From Nostoc sp. NMS7 (GTDB lineage Bacteria; Cyanobacteriota; Cyanobacteriia; Cyanobacteriales; Nostocaceae): DNA of 33,198 nucleotides. Made by a program: the position numbers and the translations under genes. The notes beneath the pieces were generated by a model. That model was not told the origin of the DNA. It ran no database searches and was given only the letters and a program-made list of their open reading frames with translations. How positions within the stretch are numbered: position 1 is the stretch's first letter; each line of letters opens with the position of its first letter. The stretch covers positions 1-33,198 of the forward strand of contig NZ_JABXKJ010000204.1 of assembly GCF_017115085.1 (NCBI RefSeq), given 5' to 3'. This document shows positions 1 through 8,438 of the stretch, piece by piece.

Positions 1-95
1 GAAGTTGGTGTTCAGAACTCGGAAGTTGGTGTTCAGAACTCGGAAGTTGGTGTTCAGAACTCGGAAGTTGGTGTTCGGAACTCGGAAGTTGGTGT
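1..95. repeat. 21-bp tandem repeat, about 4.5 copies
   Basis: The unit GAAGTTGGTGTTCAGAACTCG occurs head to tail at 1-21, 22-42 and 43-63, again at 64-84 with one change (A to G), and as an 11-bp partial copy at 85-95. The array runs off the left edge, so its full length is unknown. There is no non-repeated spacer, so it is not a CRISPR. It resembles the short tandemly repeated repetitive sequences common in Nostoc-type genomes. Confidence 0.9.
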
Positions 96-131
96 ATGAG
101 GATAACAAACCGTAAAGGGCGCATACTTTTA

Positions 132-193
132 CGTCCAAGCAAGCTACGCGTAGCGTCTCCTTGGCGCAGCCTCTCGTAGAGAAGAGTTGGACG
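132..193. repeat. Dispersed palindromic repeat downstream of the pentapeptide gene
   Basis: CGTCCAA at 132-138 is matched by TTGGACG at 187-193. Between them lies the 12-bp perfect palindrome GCTACGCGTAGC (143-154) and the motif GTAGAGAAGAG. Related sequence occurs at about 2466-2500 and 17128-17182, so it is a dispersed family. It lies just past the stop of the minus-strand pentapeptide gene and could fold in its 3' UTR, but there is no clean T-run to call a terminator. Confidence 0.6.
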
Positions 194-226
194 CAAAGAG
201 TAAAAATGTCACCGCGTCCCCTTGTC

Positions 227-1993
227 TCAATTCAGTCCCAGTTCTTCTTTCAACGCCGGAGGCACATTAACTGCTGTCTCTAATCCCCGCACATCTTCCC
301 ACTGCTGCTTTTTACCCCAGGTCATTTTTTCCATATTCGCATCGCTGAGGTCTGCACCACCGAGAATGGCATAGCTGAGATTGCTGTGACTGAGATCCGC
401 GCCATTGAGGATAGCACCACTGAGGTTACTGCCACTGAGGTTAGCACTGTTAAGGTTGGCATAGCTGAGGTCTGTGCCGAACAGGATAGCGTCGGTGATG
501 TCGGCACCACTGAGGTCGGACTCGCTGAGAATTACCCCACTCAGGTCGGCTTCGTTGAGAATTACGCGACTCAGGTCTACGCCGCTAAGGTCGGCACCTA
601 AAAACATTGCGCCGTTAAGTCTGGCATTGTTAAGCTTGGCACCGTTAAGTTTGGCGTAACTGAGGTCTGCGGCGATCAGGATGGCATCACTAAGGTTGGT
701 ACTGAAAAGAATTGTGTCACTGAGGTTAGTACCGTTGAGAATGGCGTGCCTCAAATCAGCACCACTGAGATCGGCACGGCAGAGGTCGGCATGGTTAAGG
801 CTGACGCTGCTAAGGTTGGCTTCACTCAGATTCGCACCGAAAAGGATGGCGTTACTTAGGTCAGCATGGCTAAGGTTGGTGCTGCTGACGTCGGCATGGC
901 TAAGGTTGGCGTGGCTAAGGTTGGCGTGGTTGAGGTTGGCACTGCTAAGGTCGGCGCGGTTGAGGTCGGCGCGGCTAAGGTTTGCACAGCTAAGGTTAGT
1001 ACCGCTAAGGTTGCTGCTGCTGAGGTCGGCACCATTGAGGTTAGCACCGCTAAGGTTGGCACCGCTAAGGTTGGCATCGCCGAGATTGGTACCGTTAAGG
1101 TTGGCATTGCTGAAGTTTACGCCGGTTAAGTTGGCATCGCCGAGGTAAGCACGGCTGAGGTCGGCACCGCTAAAGTCTGCCCCGGTGAGGTTGGCATCAC
1201 CCAGGTAAGCACCCTGAAAGTTGCCGCCTTTGAGAAATTGCCCAACTATAGTGCTAAAGTTGCCAATTTCCAGGGCATCGCTATAGTTGATGATCCGCAG
1301 CAGTTGGGATGTGAAAAAATTATCTGTGTCCGGTTGAGAAGATGGATAGAAGGTGATTTTTTGTTTGAGTTCATCTCGCTCTTGGGCGTAGCGGTGTAAC
1401 TCTAAGAGTAAAATCAGTACGTTCAGCCCTGTATATATGTCTACCTGTCTCAGCCCGATCGCAATATTTTCTGCCGCTAGCTTTAATCTTGTTTTCTGAG
1501 GTAGGTTCTCATCTGGTTTGGCATCGATAAATTCTCCCTGACACCAGCGACGATAAAAATCTTCTAGCCGCCAGAAAAGCAGTTCTGGGTAAATTTTTTT
1601 ATTAGTCACAACCAATTCCATTAGTTGGTTGACTATTTCTGGTTTCAGCGCCCCATTACCCAGTAAATCGTAAATCTCTTCATGCATCTGGCGATTGCAC
1701 ACTCTAAAATAAAACTCAGAGGCTAGAGTCCCCAATGTGCGATCGCCCATCTTAGAAGTTAAACCACTCCTTGATATTGTCCATTTTTCTAAGCTTTCTT
1801 GCAGTCTTTGAAACCAGAAATCTGACTGCAAATTATCTTGAGCAAATTTAACGCTTTTGTCTGCTTTAATACTTTTTCCGAGAGGTAAAACTGCTTCCGT
1901 TTCTGGCGATGTGGTCTTTGGCATATCTTGCAACCTTATACCCCTCACATAATTTCCCAGCAGCAGCCAGACTTGAGATAAATATGTTGACAT
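227..1993 (-). CDS. Pentapeptide-repeat protein with a helical N-terminal domain
   Basis: 588 residues from an ATG at 1993. Residues about 1-245 form a non-repetitive, helix-rich domain of unrecognised family. From about residue 250 to 560 the sequence is an almost unbroken run of A(D/N)LSX pentapeptides (ANLSG, ADLSS, ANLNG), about 60 units. This repeat is known to fold into a right-handed quadrilateral beta-helix, here roughly 15 coils. The last 25 residues leave the repeat. There is no signal peptide, so it is probably cytoplasmic. Such proteins are very abundant in cyanobacteria and mostly of unknown function; a few bacterial members (Qnr, MfpA) mimic DNA and protect gyrase, but nothing here supports that role. 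The repetitive DNA opens long antisense frames at 386-1148 that are artefacts. The family call is firm; the function is unknown. Confidence 0.9.
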   Translation of the reverse strand: MSTYLSQVWLLLGNYVRGIRLQDMPKTTSPETEAVLPLGKSIKADKSVKFAQDNLQSDFWFQRLQESLEKWTISRSGLTSKMGDRTLGTLASEFYFRVCNRQMHEEIYDLLGNGALKPEIVNQLMELVVTNKKIYPELLFWRLEDFYRRWCQGEFIDAKPDENLPQKTRLKLAAENIAIGLRQVDIYTGLNVLILLLELHRYAQERDELKQKITFYPSSQPDTDNFFTSQLLRIINYSDALEIGNFSTIVGQFLKGGNFQGAYLGDANLTGADFSGADLSRAYLGDANLTGVNFSNANLNGTNLGDANLSGANLSGANLNGADLSSSNLSGTNLSCANLSRADLNRADLSSANLNHANLSHANLSHADVSSTNLSHADLSNAILFGANLSEANLSSVSLNHADLCRADLSGADLRHAILNGTNLSDTILFSTNLSDAILIAADLSYAKLNGAKLNNARLNGAMFLGADLSGVDLSRVILNEADLSGVILSESDLSGADITDAILFGTDLSYANLNSANLSGSNLSGAILNGADLSHSNLSYAILGGADLSDANMEKMTWGKKQQWEDVRGLETAVNVPPALKEELGLN

Positions 1994-2718
1994 TTCTGTG
2001 TCCGTTGTTACATTTTAATGAGTGTTTTGATCATCCTGAATTAAAAATTTTTCTATGCTAGTTTGCTTCTCACTGCCAAAAATTAATAGTATCAATAAAT
2101 ACTACACGAAAAATATCATCCGTTGCCGATGTCTACGATAGGCATTCCTGGAGGGCGACTGATCACTAACTTGTAGTAGCTTCAAGCTTCTTCTGGTGAT
2201 ATAAATAAAGTGTTAGCTTAAAAATGCTTTCTAAAATCAAGTAATTTTCCGGTTTTGCCTAATTTGTTATAGTTTTTTACCCAGAAATTTACTAGTCTAA
2301 TGTAAGAAGAATACTTGCTATTTGTTGTAGAAGCAATTGTTAGGAAAAATCTGACAGTAAAATAGCCTATTAACAATTCCCAATTCCAAATTCGTCTGGG
2401 AAAGTTCTGTTCGCCCTTGACGTTGGCAAAACCATCGGATAGCCCTGCCGCGTACCCCGACAATACAAGCAAGCTACGCGCAGCTTCTGATAGAGAAGAG
2501 AGTTTCAGACGAGGATTTAAACCCCGGCTGAAACTACGTGTTGACGTTGCAGGTCTGAAACCCTTTAATTTTCGATAAAGCTGAAAAATCGCAACTAAAA
2601 TTGAAGTCTAAAGTTTGCTGTTTATTATAAAGCAGCTAAGAGAATCGGCAAAAAGTAGGCTATATAGCTTTGCAAAAGTTAAAAATTAACTCCGGGATAG
2701 TTATCGGGTATACATCGG
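1994..2718. other. Intergenic region with dispersed repeats, between divergent genes
   Basis: This 725-base AT-rich gap separates the divergent pentapeptide and metalloprotease genes, so it should contain both promoters, though no confident -35/-10 pair was assigned. It holds a dispersed-repeat fragment at about 2466-2500 and a hairpin at 2501-2535. The only long open frame (minus, 2218-2472) has unlikely composition and no recognisable family, and is not called. Confidence 0.6.
2501..2535. repeat. 35-nt hairpin repeat
   Basis: AGTTTCAG at 2501-2508 pairs with CTGAAACT at 2528-2535. The interior is itself partly self-complementary around GATTTAAACCCC. It adjoins the GCAAGCTACGCG-type dispersed repeat. 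There is no U-run on either side, so it reads as an intergenic repeat rather than a terminator. Confidence 0.6.
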
Positions 2719-5700
2719 ATGAACAACAGATTAACCTTTTATATAATTTTGTTACATGGTTTGTTATTAGGAATAACAACGGCTAGCGCTAAGTCATCGT
2801 CTGTTAACATAATTGATCCAAATTTGTCAGCCAACCATCAGACTGTCAAGGTTGTTGAAGCCGTGCTTACAGCCAGAAGTGGAGAGAAATCCAATAGTCA
2901 GTTAACGACAGAAACTTCTTCAACTAAAATCTCCGGTTTATCGCCAAAGGATATGAAGATTCCCCAGAAACAGAGGCTATCGTCAGGGCAAGTTTGGGTA
3001 ATTAATCAAAATAAATACGCACAGCCTCAACCGTTTATTTGGCTAGTAAAAGACCTTAAAAAAGCAGGACAACCATTTTTGCAAGTTGCAAACCCGCTAG
3101 AAAAACCTAATTCTACTGCTAAACCACCAGCAAAGGAAGATTTACAGCCGTTTGATGAAGTAATCAAAGACACCCAAAAGTTAGGGGGATTGTTCACCCT
3201 TTATCGCCATAAAGAAAAGAATAAAATTTATCTAGAAATTAAGCCAGAGCAACTTAATAAAAATTACCTAGCTACAACAACCCTGGAATCGGGCATTGGC
3301 GAACGTGGTATTTACAGTGGTATGCCTTTGCAAGATTTTTTGTTTTATTTCCAACGGGTGGATAATAAATTAAACTTTGTGATTCGCAATGTGAATTTTC
3401 GCACTCGTGAAGGAGATCCGCAGGTGCGATCGCTAGCCCGGTCTTTTAGTGATTCTGTTCTCTACACTATTTCTATTAAAAGCATTCATCCAAAACGCAA
3501 AACTATTCTCATCGACTTGGGCGATTTGTTACTGACAGACTTAGCTGGATTATCTGTAAGTTTAGGAGTACCAGGAAGCACAGACCAGTCCTATTTTGGT
3601 ACTGCTAAAGCTTTTCCCCAAAACTTAGAAATTGAATCAGTTTTGAATTTCTCTGGTGGCGTTGGACAGAAGAGTGAAATACCAAGCTTTATGTCGCTAC
3701 CTGACAACCGTGGCTTTACCCTGCGCGTCCACTACAGTTTCTCCCAACTACCCGATCAAGATTATCGACCGCGCCTTGCTGACGATCGCATCGGCTATTT
3801 CATCACCGCCTACCAAGATTTATCCAAAGACGATGGCGGTGATTCTTTTGTCCGCTACATCAATCGCTGGCATTTGGAAAAACAAGACCCAAAAGCAGTA
3901 ATTTCTCCTCCCAAAAAACCGATTGTTTTCTGGATTGATAACGCTGTACCCTTAGAGTACCGCGATCCAATGAAAGAAGGCGTCCTGATGTGGAACAAAG
4001 CCTTTCTGAAAGCCGGATTTAAAGATGCAATTGAAGTCCGCCAAATGCCTGATAATGCCACATGGGACCCAGCAGATATTCGTTACAACACGATTCGCTG
4101 GATTAACACAGTCGATGGTTATTTCGCAATGGGGCCATCCCGCGTTAACCCATTGACTGGGGAAATTTTGGATGCAGACATTCTCGTAGATGCCAGCTTT
4201 GTGCGGCTACTTAAGAATGATTATCGCCGAATCGTCCAACCTAGCCAAACACAAAATCGCACTACTTTATCAGCTTTAATGCAAAATCGTCTACTTTGCG
4301 CCAATGGTTTAGATCCGAAAAACAATGGTGTCCCTCAGCAGATGCAAGACCAACAGGGATTGTTGAGTCGTTTATCAAAAATGGCAGGGGAGTACGATTT
4401 ATGCTATGGGATGGAAGCTGCTAACCAGTTTGCCTTTGGTTCACTGGCGATGTCACTGCTGCCTGATAACATGGCGACTCCAGACCAGATAAAAAAATAT
4501 ATCAATCAATATATACGTTTAATTATCGCTCACGAAGTTGGACATACTCTTGGTTTACGCCATAACTTCCGTGGTAGTACACTGCTACCACCAGAGGAGA
4601 TGAATAATACGGAAATTACCAAAACTAAAGGTCTGACAACTTCCGTAATGGACTACATTCCCCCAAATATCGCCCCTCAAGGTACAAAGCAGGGAGATTA
4701 TTTTCCCAGCATGGTAGGGCCTTATGATGAATGGGCGATTAAGTACGGTTATATGCCAATTCAGACATCAACCCCCATCGCGGAAAAGCCAATTTTAGAG
4801 AAAATTGCTGCACAATCCTACAAGCCAGAGTTGAGTTATTCCACAGATGAAGATGTGTATGACCTTGACCCCACAGCCAATGCTTGGGATAACAGCAGCA
4901 ATGTGCTGCTTTATTCTCAATGGCAGTTGAATAATTCGCGGGTGATGTGGGAACGTCTGGATCAGCGTTACCCACTGGCTGGTGATAGTTATACTGATGT
5001 GAGCGAACGTTTTGGCACAGTATTGGATAACTATTTCCAGCAAATATATTACACTACAAAATACATCGGGGGACAGTCTTTCTATCGCATTCACCCTAGC
5101 GAGATCCCTGCTGATAACCTCTCTGGAATCCCCCAACACCGATTACCATTTGAACCAGTACCAGTTGAACAACAACGCCAAGCTTTAGAGACGCTGCAAA
5201 AGTATGTGTTTGCAGAGGATGCCCTGAGTTTTTCACCAGAACTACTGAATAAATTAGCACCTTCGCGTTGGCGACATTGGGGTAGTTCTCCGCAAGTTGG
5301 CCGTTTGGATTATCCAATTCATGATTTGGTGCTACTCATGCAGGGTTCTGTGTTGCGGGATTTACTCTCAGGCGATCGCCTCTCCCGTCTCAAGGATATC
5401 GAACTCAAAACTCAGGAGGGAAAAGCACTGACTCTGCCAGAACTATTTGACACTTTGCAGTCAGATATCTGGACAGAAGTAATCAAACCAAAAGGTAAAT
5501 CAATCAAAATTTCTAGTTTGCGGCGAGGCTTGCAAGGGGAATATCTAAAGATTTTGACAGCTATGGTGTTACGGAAAGAATCTGTTCCAGAAGATGCTCG
5601 CACTCTGGCTTGGTATAAACTAAAACAACTGGATGAGAAACTTAAGCAAGTTAATTCCGAGGATGAATATACCAAAGCGCATTTACTAGAAACACGCGAT

Positions 5701-5742
5701 CGCATTGAGAAAGTCTTAAATGCACCGTTGCAAGGGAATTAA
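2719..5742 (+). CDS. Secreted zinc-dependent metalloprotease (DUF5117/DUF5118-type, metzincin-like)
   Basis: 1007 residues. The N-terminus has a Sec-type signal peptide (hydrophobic stretch from about residue 5 to 20, then TASAKS), so it should act in the periplasm or outside. The catalytic motif HEVGHTLGLRHNF has zinc ligands H605, H609 and H615 and general base E606, the metzincin HExxHxxGxxH pattern. A Met-turn-like SVMDY follows at M644. The long region before the motif, including residues about 130-400, matches in arrangement the DUF5117/DUF5118 segments of large bacterial zinc metalloproteases. It is a single-gene unit: a 725-base gap precedes it and a strong terminator follows at 5770. 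HIP1 sites at 3426, 5372 and 5696 mark it as native to the genome. The substrate is unknown. The ATG at 2719 fits the signal peptide. Confidence 0.85.
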   Translation: MNNRLTFYIILLHGLLLGITTASAKSSSVNIIDPNLSANHQTVKVVEAVLTARSGEKSNSQLTTETSSTKISGLSPKDMKIPQKQRLSSGQVWVINQNKYAQPQPFIWLVKDLKKAGQPFLQVANPLEKPNSTAKPPAKEDLQPFDEVIKDTQKLGGLFTLYRHKEKNKIYLEIKPEQLNKNYLATTTLESGIGERGIYSGMPLQDFLFYFQRVDNKLNFVIRNVNFRTREGDPQVRSLARSFSDSVLYTISIKSIHPKRKTILIDLGDLLLTDLAGLSVSLGVPGSTDQSYFGTAKAFPQNLEIESVLNFSGGVGQKSEIPSFMSLPDNRGFTLRVHYSFSQLPDQDYRPRLADDRIGYFITAYQDLSKDDGGDSFVRYINRWHLEKQDPKAVISPPKKPIVFWIDNAVPLEYRDPMKEGVLMWNKAFLKAGFKDAIEVRQMPDNATWDPADIRYNTIRWINTVDGYFAMGPSRVNPLTGEILDADILVDASFVRLLKNDYRRIVQPSQTQNRTTLSALMQNRLLCANGLDPKNNGVPQQMQDQQGLLSRLSKMAGEYDLCYGMEAANQFAFGSLAMSLLPDNMATPDQIKKYINQYIRLIIAHEVGHTLGLRHNFRGSTLLPPEEMNNTEITKTKGLTTSVMDYIPPNIAPQGTKQGDYFPSMVGPYDEWAIKYGYMPIQTSTPIAEKPILEKIAAQSYKPELSYSTDEDVYDLDPTANAWDNSSNVLLYSQWQLNNSRVMWERLDQRYPLAGDSYTDVSERFGTVLDNYFQQIYYTTKYIGGQSFYRIHPSEIPADNLSGIPQHRLPFEPVPVEQQRQALETLQKYVFAEDALSFSPELLNKLAPSRWRHWGSSPQVGRLDYPIHDLVLLMQGSVLRDLLSGDRLSRLKDIELKTQEGKALTLPELFDTLQSDIWTEVIKPKGKSIKISSLRRGLQGEYLKILTAMVLRKESVPEDARTLAWYKLKQLDEKLKQVNSEDEYTKAHLLETRDRIEKVLNAPLQGN

Positions 5743-5769
5743 AAAAGTTAGGAGTTAGGAGTGAACAGT

Positions 5770-5806
5770 GAGGAGTTAATAGTAAAATTTCTAACTCCTC
5801 TTTTTC
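5770..5806 (+). terminator. Rho-independent terminator of the metalloprotease gene
   Basis: GAGGAGTTA (5770-5778) pairs with TAACTCCTC (5792-5800), giving a 9-bp stem and 13-nt loop, followed directly by TTTTT. It lies 28 nt after the metalloprotease stop codon. Confidence 0.8.
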
Positions 5807-5863
5807 TGGTATGATTTTGGCAAAATATATTTAGAATGCTCATACAGGCTGAGAAAACAGTTT

Positions 5864-6283
5864 ATGTCAGCTAGAGATAAATTTCACAATGTTGTGAAAT
5901 TGGCATTACAAAAGGACGGGTGGCGAATTACTCATGACCCTTTGCTAATTCGCATAGAAAATATTACCGATATGTACATTGACTTGGGGGCAGAGAGAAT
6001 TATTGCGGCAGAAAAAGCGGGACAAATAATAGCTGTCGAAGTTAAAAGTTTCATTGGCACTTCAACTATTTATGAGTTTCATACTGCGGTGGGACAGTTT
6101 ATTAATTATAGATATGCGTTAGAAGAGATAAATTCTGAGCGAATTTTGTATTTAGCAGTACCCTTAAACACTTATAACGATTTTTTAAATAAACCATTTA
6201 TTAAAACTATTATCCAGCGCAGTCAAATCAATCTGATAGTTTATGATGTAGAAACGGAGGAAATTATCCGATGGCAGATTTAG
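5864..6283 (+). CDS. xisH: XisH family protein (PD-(D/E)xK nuclease-like)
   Basis: 139 residues, the normal length for XisH. The start MSARDKFHNVVKLALQKDGW, the AVEVKSF motif (57-63) and the GQFINYR segment (78-83) are family hallmarks. D40, E59 and K61 fit the D...ExK pattern of a PD-(D/E)xK nuclease fold. XisH was first described as one of the factors needed to excise the fdxN element during heterocyst differentiation in Anabaena, but many paralogous XisH/XisI pairs occur elsewhere in cyanobacterial genomes with no proven role. The xisI gene starts inside the last codons (13-bp overlap), so the two are translationally coupled. No fdxN gene or xisF-type recombinase is present here. The family is sure; a role in excision is not. 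Confidence 0.9.
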   Translation: MSARDKFHNVVKLALQKDGWRITHDPLLIRIENITDMYIDLGAERIIAAEKAGQIIAVEVKSFIGTSTIYEFHTAVGQFINYRYALEEINSERILYLAVPLNTYNDFLNKPFIKTIIQRSQINLIVYDVETEEIIRWQI

Positions 6284-6606
6284 ATAAATATCGAAAGTGT
6301 ATTCGTCAATTAGTTACAGAATATGCTCAACGTGCCTCTTATAATAATGAAATTGAAGCTCAAACAATTTTTGACGTAGAACAAGACCATTACCAACTGA
6401 TATATATTGGTTGGCAAAATAAACGTCGGGTTTTTGGCCCTGTGATGCATTTTGATATCAAAAATGGCAAAATTTGGATTCAGTGGAATGGTACAGAAGA
6501 GGATGTAGGTGAGCAACTAGCGGCGATGGGAGTACCAAAACACGATATTGTAGTTGGATTTCACCCAGGTTATATACGGCAGTATACAGATTATGCCGTG
6601 GGTTAA
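6271..6606 (+). CDS. xisI: XisI family protein
   Basis: 111 residues, full length for XisI. It begins MADLDKYRKCIRQLVTEYAQ and ends with the conserved GVPKHDIVVGFHPGYIRQYT segment (about 90-108). It overlaps xisH by 13 bp, the usual arrangement. XisI has no established enzymatic activity and is thought to work with XisH. The obligatory pairing, the overlap and the neighbouring toxin-antitoxin modules raise the possibility that XisH/XisI is itself a toxin-antitoxin or defence-type pair; that is inference. Confidence 0.9.
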   Translation: MADLDKYRKCIRQLVTEYAQRASYNNEIEAQTIFDVEQDHYQLIYIGWQNKRRVFGPVMHFDIKNGKIWIQWNGTEEDVGEQLAAMGVPKHDIVVGFHPGYIRQYTDYAVG

Positions 6607-6673
6607 AGGCTTGTTGCCTAAGTCTGATTAAATTTACAATTGAGGTGGCATAGATACAGGCAGTAAAAAGCTA

Positions 6674-6895
6674 ATGACATTGCAAAACTTGCAAAAACAG
6701 GTGCTAGAATTATCCACTAGCGGACGTTGGCAATTAGTCCAAACCTTACTAGAATCCTTACAGCAGGAAACCTGCCCATTACAAAATAAAGGGAACTTGT
6801 CCCGATTGCGAGGGATTGCAAAAGGTTCAGGTGCATCAGGTAATGAAGATATTGCAGCAGAATATATTACCTATCTTACTGAAAAGTACCAGTAA
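6674..6895 (+). CDS. Antitoxin-like small protein (orphaned)
   Basis: 73 residues. The start LQKQVLELSTSGRWQLVQTL is of a type seen in cyanobacterial antitoxin genes, ahead of a variable tail with RLRGIAKGSG and a final YLTEKYQ. The TAA stop overlaps by one base the ATG of a PIN-domain start (TAATG, 6893-6897), the coupling expected of a VapBC-type module. That toxin is broken after 19 codons, so the gene is probably an orphan antitoxin. The type II antitoxin call rests on this context and on resemblance; the DNA-binding class was not identified. Confidence 0.6.
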   Translation: MTLQNLQKQVLELSTSGRWQLVQTLLESLQQETCPLQNKGNLSRLRGIAKGSGASGNEDIAAEYITYLTEKYQ

Positions 6896-6954
6896 TGCGA
6901 ATTTTGATTGATACTAATGTTGCGCCAAGACTCGAACTTGCTCACGAAGTCTAG
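6895..6954 (+). pseudogene. Remnant of a PIN-domain (VapC-like) toxin
   Basis: The ATG at 6895 overlaps the antitoxin stop. It encodes MRILIDTNVAPRLELAHEV and then a TAG at 6952. MRILIDTNV is the standard start of PIN-domain ribonucleases, including the first catalytic aspartate (D6). After about residue 10 the family resemblance is lost, and nothing further downstream looks like PIN sequence before the converging toxin gene at 6983. The toxin body appears deleted, leaving the antitoxin. Confidence 0.65.
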
Positions 6955-6982
6955 TGATTTGTTAAACCACTCGCCTCGCTAC

Positions 6983-7240
6983 CTAATACTCCAACAGTTT
7001 GTCATATTTTGCGTGTGACCCAATCCAAAACAACACAAAATCCTTATCCTGTTCCACAGCTAGCGCACGATAGTATAAACCCACTCGTACTGACCAAAAA
7101 CGTCCTACTTTCTTAAAATGCAGTGATGAATAGCGAGGGTCTTGCTTTAGTAATTCGTAGCATCGATCTGCAAATTCTTGAACATCACTTGGTAACTGTC
7201 GATAGCAATACCAAAAATCTGGGCTTGCTCGGTGTCTCAC
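6983..7240 (-). CDS. RelE/ParE-superfamily toxin
   Basis: 85 residues with the typical core of this cyanobacterial toxin family: a DFWYCYRQLP start, LHFKKVGRFWSVRVG (about 41-54), YRALAV and a C-terminal FWIGSHAKYDKLL. RelE/ParE proteins either cleave mRNA at the ribosome or poison gyrase; which applies cannot be read here. It begins with GTG at 7240, and the antitoxin stop overlaps it (GTGA, 7240-7237), so the pair is translationally coupled with antitoxin first. It converges on the PIN remnant. Full length, with no sign of decay. Confidence 0.85.
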   Translation of the reverse strand: MRHRASPDFWYCYRQLPSDVQEFADRCYELLKQDPRYSSLHFKKVGRFWSVRVGLYYRALAVEQDKDFVLFWIGSHAKYDKLLEY

Positions 7241-7443
7241 AGTTCAGTACAATTTCCTGCTCTCAAATCTTGCAACGCTTTCTCAGCCAGAGCATCAAGC
7301 CGACCCGCAGCTACATCTGTCTCAAGCTGTTGATCCCATACAGCCGCATCGAATTCTGCAAACCAGACACGGAAAGCAGCAAGCTCCTCTGGTGAAAGTT
7401 GACTGACAGCACACTCAATATCATGTAGGATACTTATATTCAT
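7237..7443 (-). CDS. Antitoxin of the RelE/ParE-type pair
   Basis: 68 residues from the ATG at 7443; a TTG nine bases upstream would add MVF. The core VSQLSPEELAAFRVWFAEFD, followed by W and the segment GRLDALAEKAL, is the common antitoxin sequence that accompanies this toxin family in cyanobacteria. It is acidic, as expected of a protein that wraps a basic toxin. It overlaps the toxin start by 4 bp. Autoregulation of the pair is likely by analogy with other modules, but no operator was identified. Confidence 0.85.
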   Translation of the reverse strand: MNISILHDIECAVSQLSPEELAAFRVWFAEFDAAVWDQQLETDVAAGRLDALAEKALQDLRAGNCTEL

Positions 7444-7515
7444 GAACACCAAGCTCTTTACTCAACTAGTTCAAATATACAACTATCTAAATATCGCGTA
7501 ATTTTGTAGCTTTTG

Positions 7516-7559
7516 CATAAAAGGAGGCAGCAGATCATAAAATCTACCTCTGCTACCTC
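7516..7559 (-). terminator. Terminator of the DUF1995 gene
   Basis: On the minus strand, GAGGTAGCAGA (7559-7549) pairs with TCTGCTGCCTC (7534-7524) with one mismatch, then CTTTTATG. It begins 10 nt after the DUF1995 stop. The T-run is short, so efficiency is uncertain. Confidence 0.6.
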
Positions 7560-7568
7560 TGCTTTCTC

Positions 7569-8303
7569 CTAACTACTCAACGCCTTTAAAAACCGTTGCA
7601 AACTCTTAAACACACTGGGCTTTTTCTGTGGTGTCGCATCTGTTGTTGTTTGCGGTTGGCCTTTTAAAAGGATCAGATCCAAATCATCACCCGATGGTTT
7701 TGTGGGTAATTCGGCAATTCTTTGATATTCGCCGCCGGTTTCCAGCCAAACTTCCCACTGTCCTGGGTAACAGCGACATAAAGCACTTTCATCATCTATG
7801 GGGCGCAGGTAATAACAGGATTCAATGGTACTGATGAAACGCCGACGGGTTTCCCTAGCTGTATAACCAATGCCTACAGTTCCAGAATCTTCTAGGCGGG
7901 GATTTAACAATACTACAGGGCGATCGCCTATTTCTTCACATAACTTTTCCAATTGCACTACTTCTACGGAAGTGGGGGCAATGAATAAGAAAATTTCATC
8001 CTCTGGCTGAATTTTTGTCTGCAAGGAAGCAGCCCTACCCGTGCCGATATCCAAAACTTGAAATGGTGCATCAGCCCAATTGCGGCGGGCTAAGGCCGCA
8101 GCCCCAGCGTCAGCAAAGAAAATCTTCAAACGGGAATCATATTCTGTAAACACGGGCAGAAATTGTTCCGCCACCGGCATAAACTTGAGTTCTGGGAACA
8201 GGAACTCAACTTGTAGGCGAGTGCAACCATCTGCAAGGGCAGCTTGGACGGCTACACGAGATTGGGCGATCGCATCTTCAAGACTATTGGGTAGTTCACT
8301 CAT
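7569..8303 (-). CDS. DUF1995 family protein (LPA3-like)
   Basis: 244 residues. The start, LPNSLEDAIAQSRVAVQAAL, followed by LQVEFLFPELKFMPVAEQFL, is typical of DUF1995, a family shared by cyanobacteria and chloroplasts. The plant member LPA3 is linked to photosystem II assembly; the bacterial role is undefined. A central segment (DEIFLFIAPTSVEVVQLEKL, near 122-141) and a YYLRPI motif (near 183-188) also fit. The tail, residues about 215-244, is polar and basic. There is no signal peptide. HIP1 sites at 7920 and 8267 mark it as native sequence. A terminator follows at 7516-7559. Confidence 0.8.
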   Translation of the reverse strand: MSELPNSLEDAIAQSRVAVQAALADGCTRLQVEFLFPELKFMPVAEQFLPVFTEYDSRLKIFFADAGAAALARRNWADAPFQVLDIGTGRAASLQTKIQPEDEIFLFIAPTSVEVVQLEKLCEEIGDRPVVLLNPRLEDSGTVGIGYTARETRRRFISTIESCYYLRPIDDESALCRCYPGQWEVWLETGGEYQRIAELPTKPSGDDLDLILLKGQPQTTTDATPQKKPSVFKSLQRFLKALSS

Positions 8304-8438
8304 AGTTTATATTTCACTCTAGCATTACTTCCATTGTTTCAGTATTAGCTCTGATTTTGGCCTCGCTAAATTTGAATATGAATAATTTGATCTTGATATG
8401 GCAACCTTAAAAATGAAGTATTTATATCAAGGTCTTTC

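Noticed and set aside
1..95. Possible CRISPR array
   Set aside because: The 21-bp units abut directly with no unique spacers, and no cas genes are present.
386..1148. Several open frames on the plus strand across the pentapeptide-repeat gene
   Set aside because: They are periodic antisense shadows of the repeat codons; the protein strings (SAWLRLA-type, VGTAKVG-type) are low-complexity.
2218..2472. Minus-strand frame of 84 codons
   Set aside because: It shows no family resemblance, and its first part lies in dispersed-repeat DNA.
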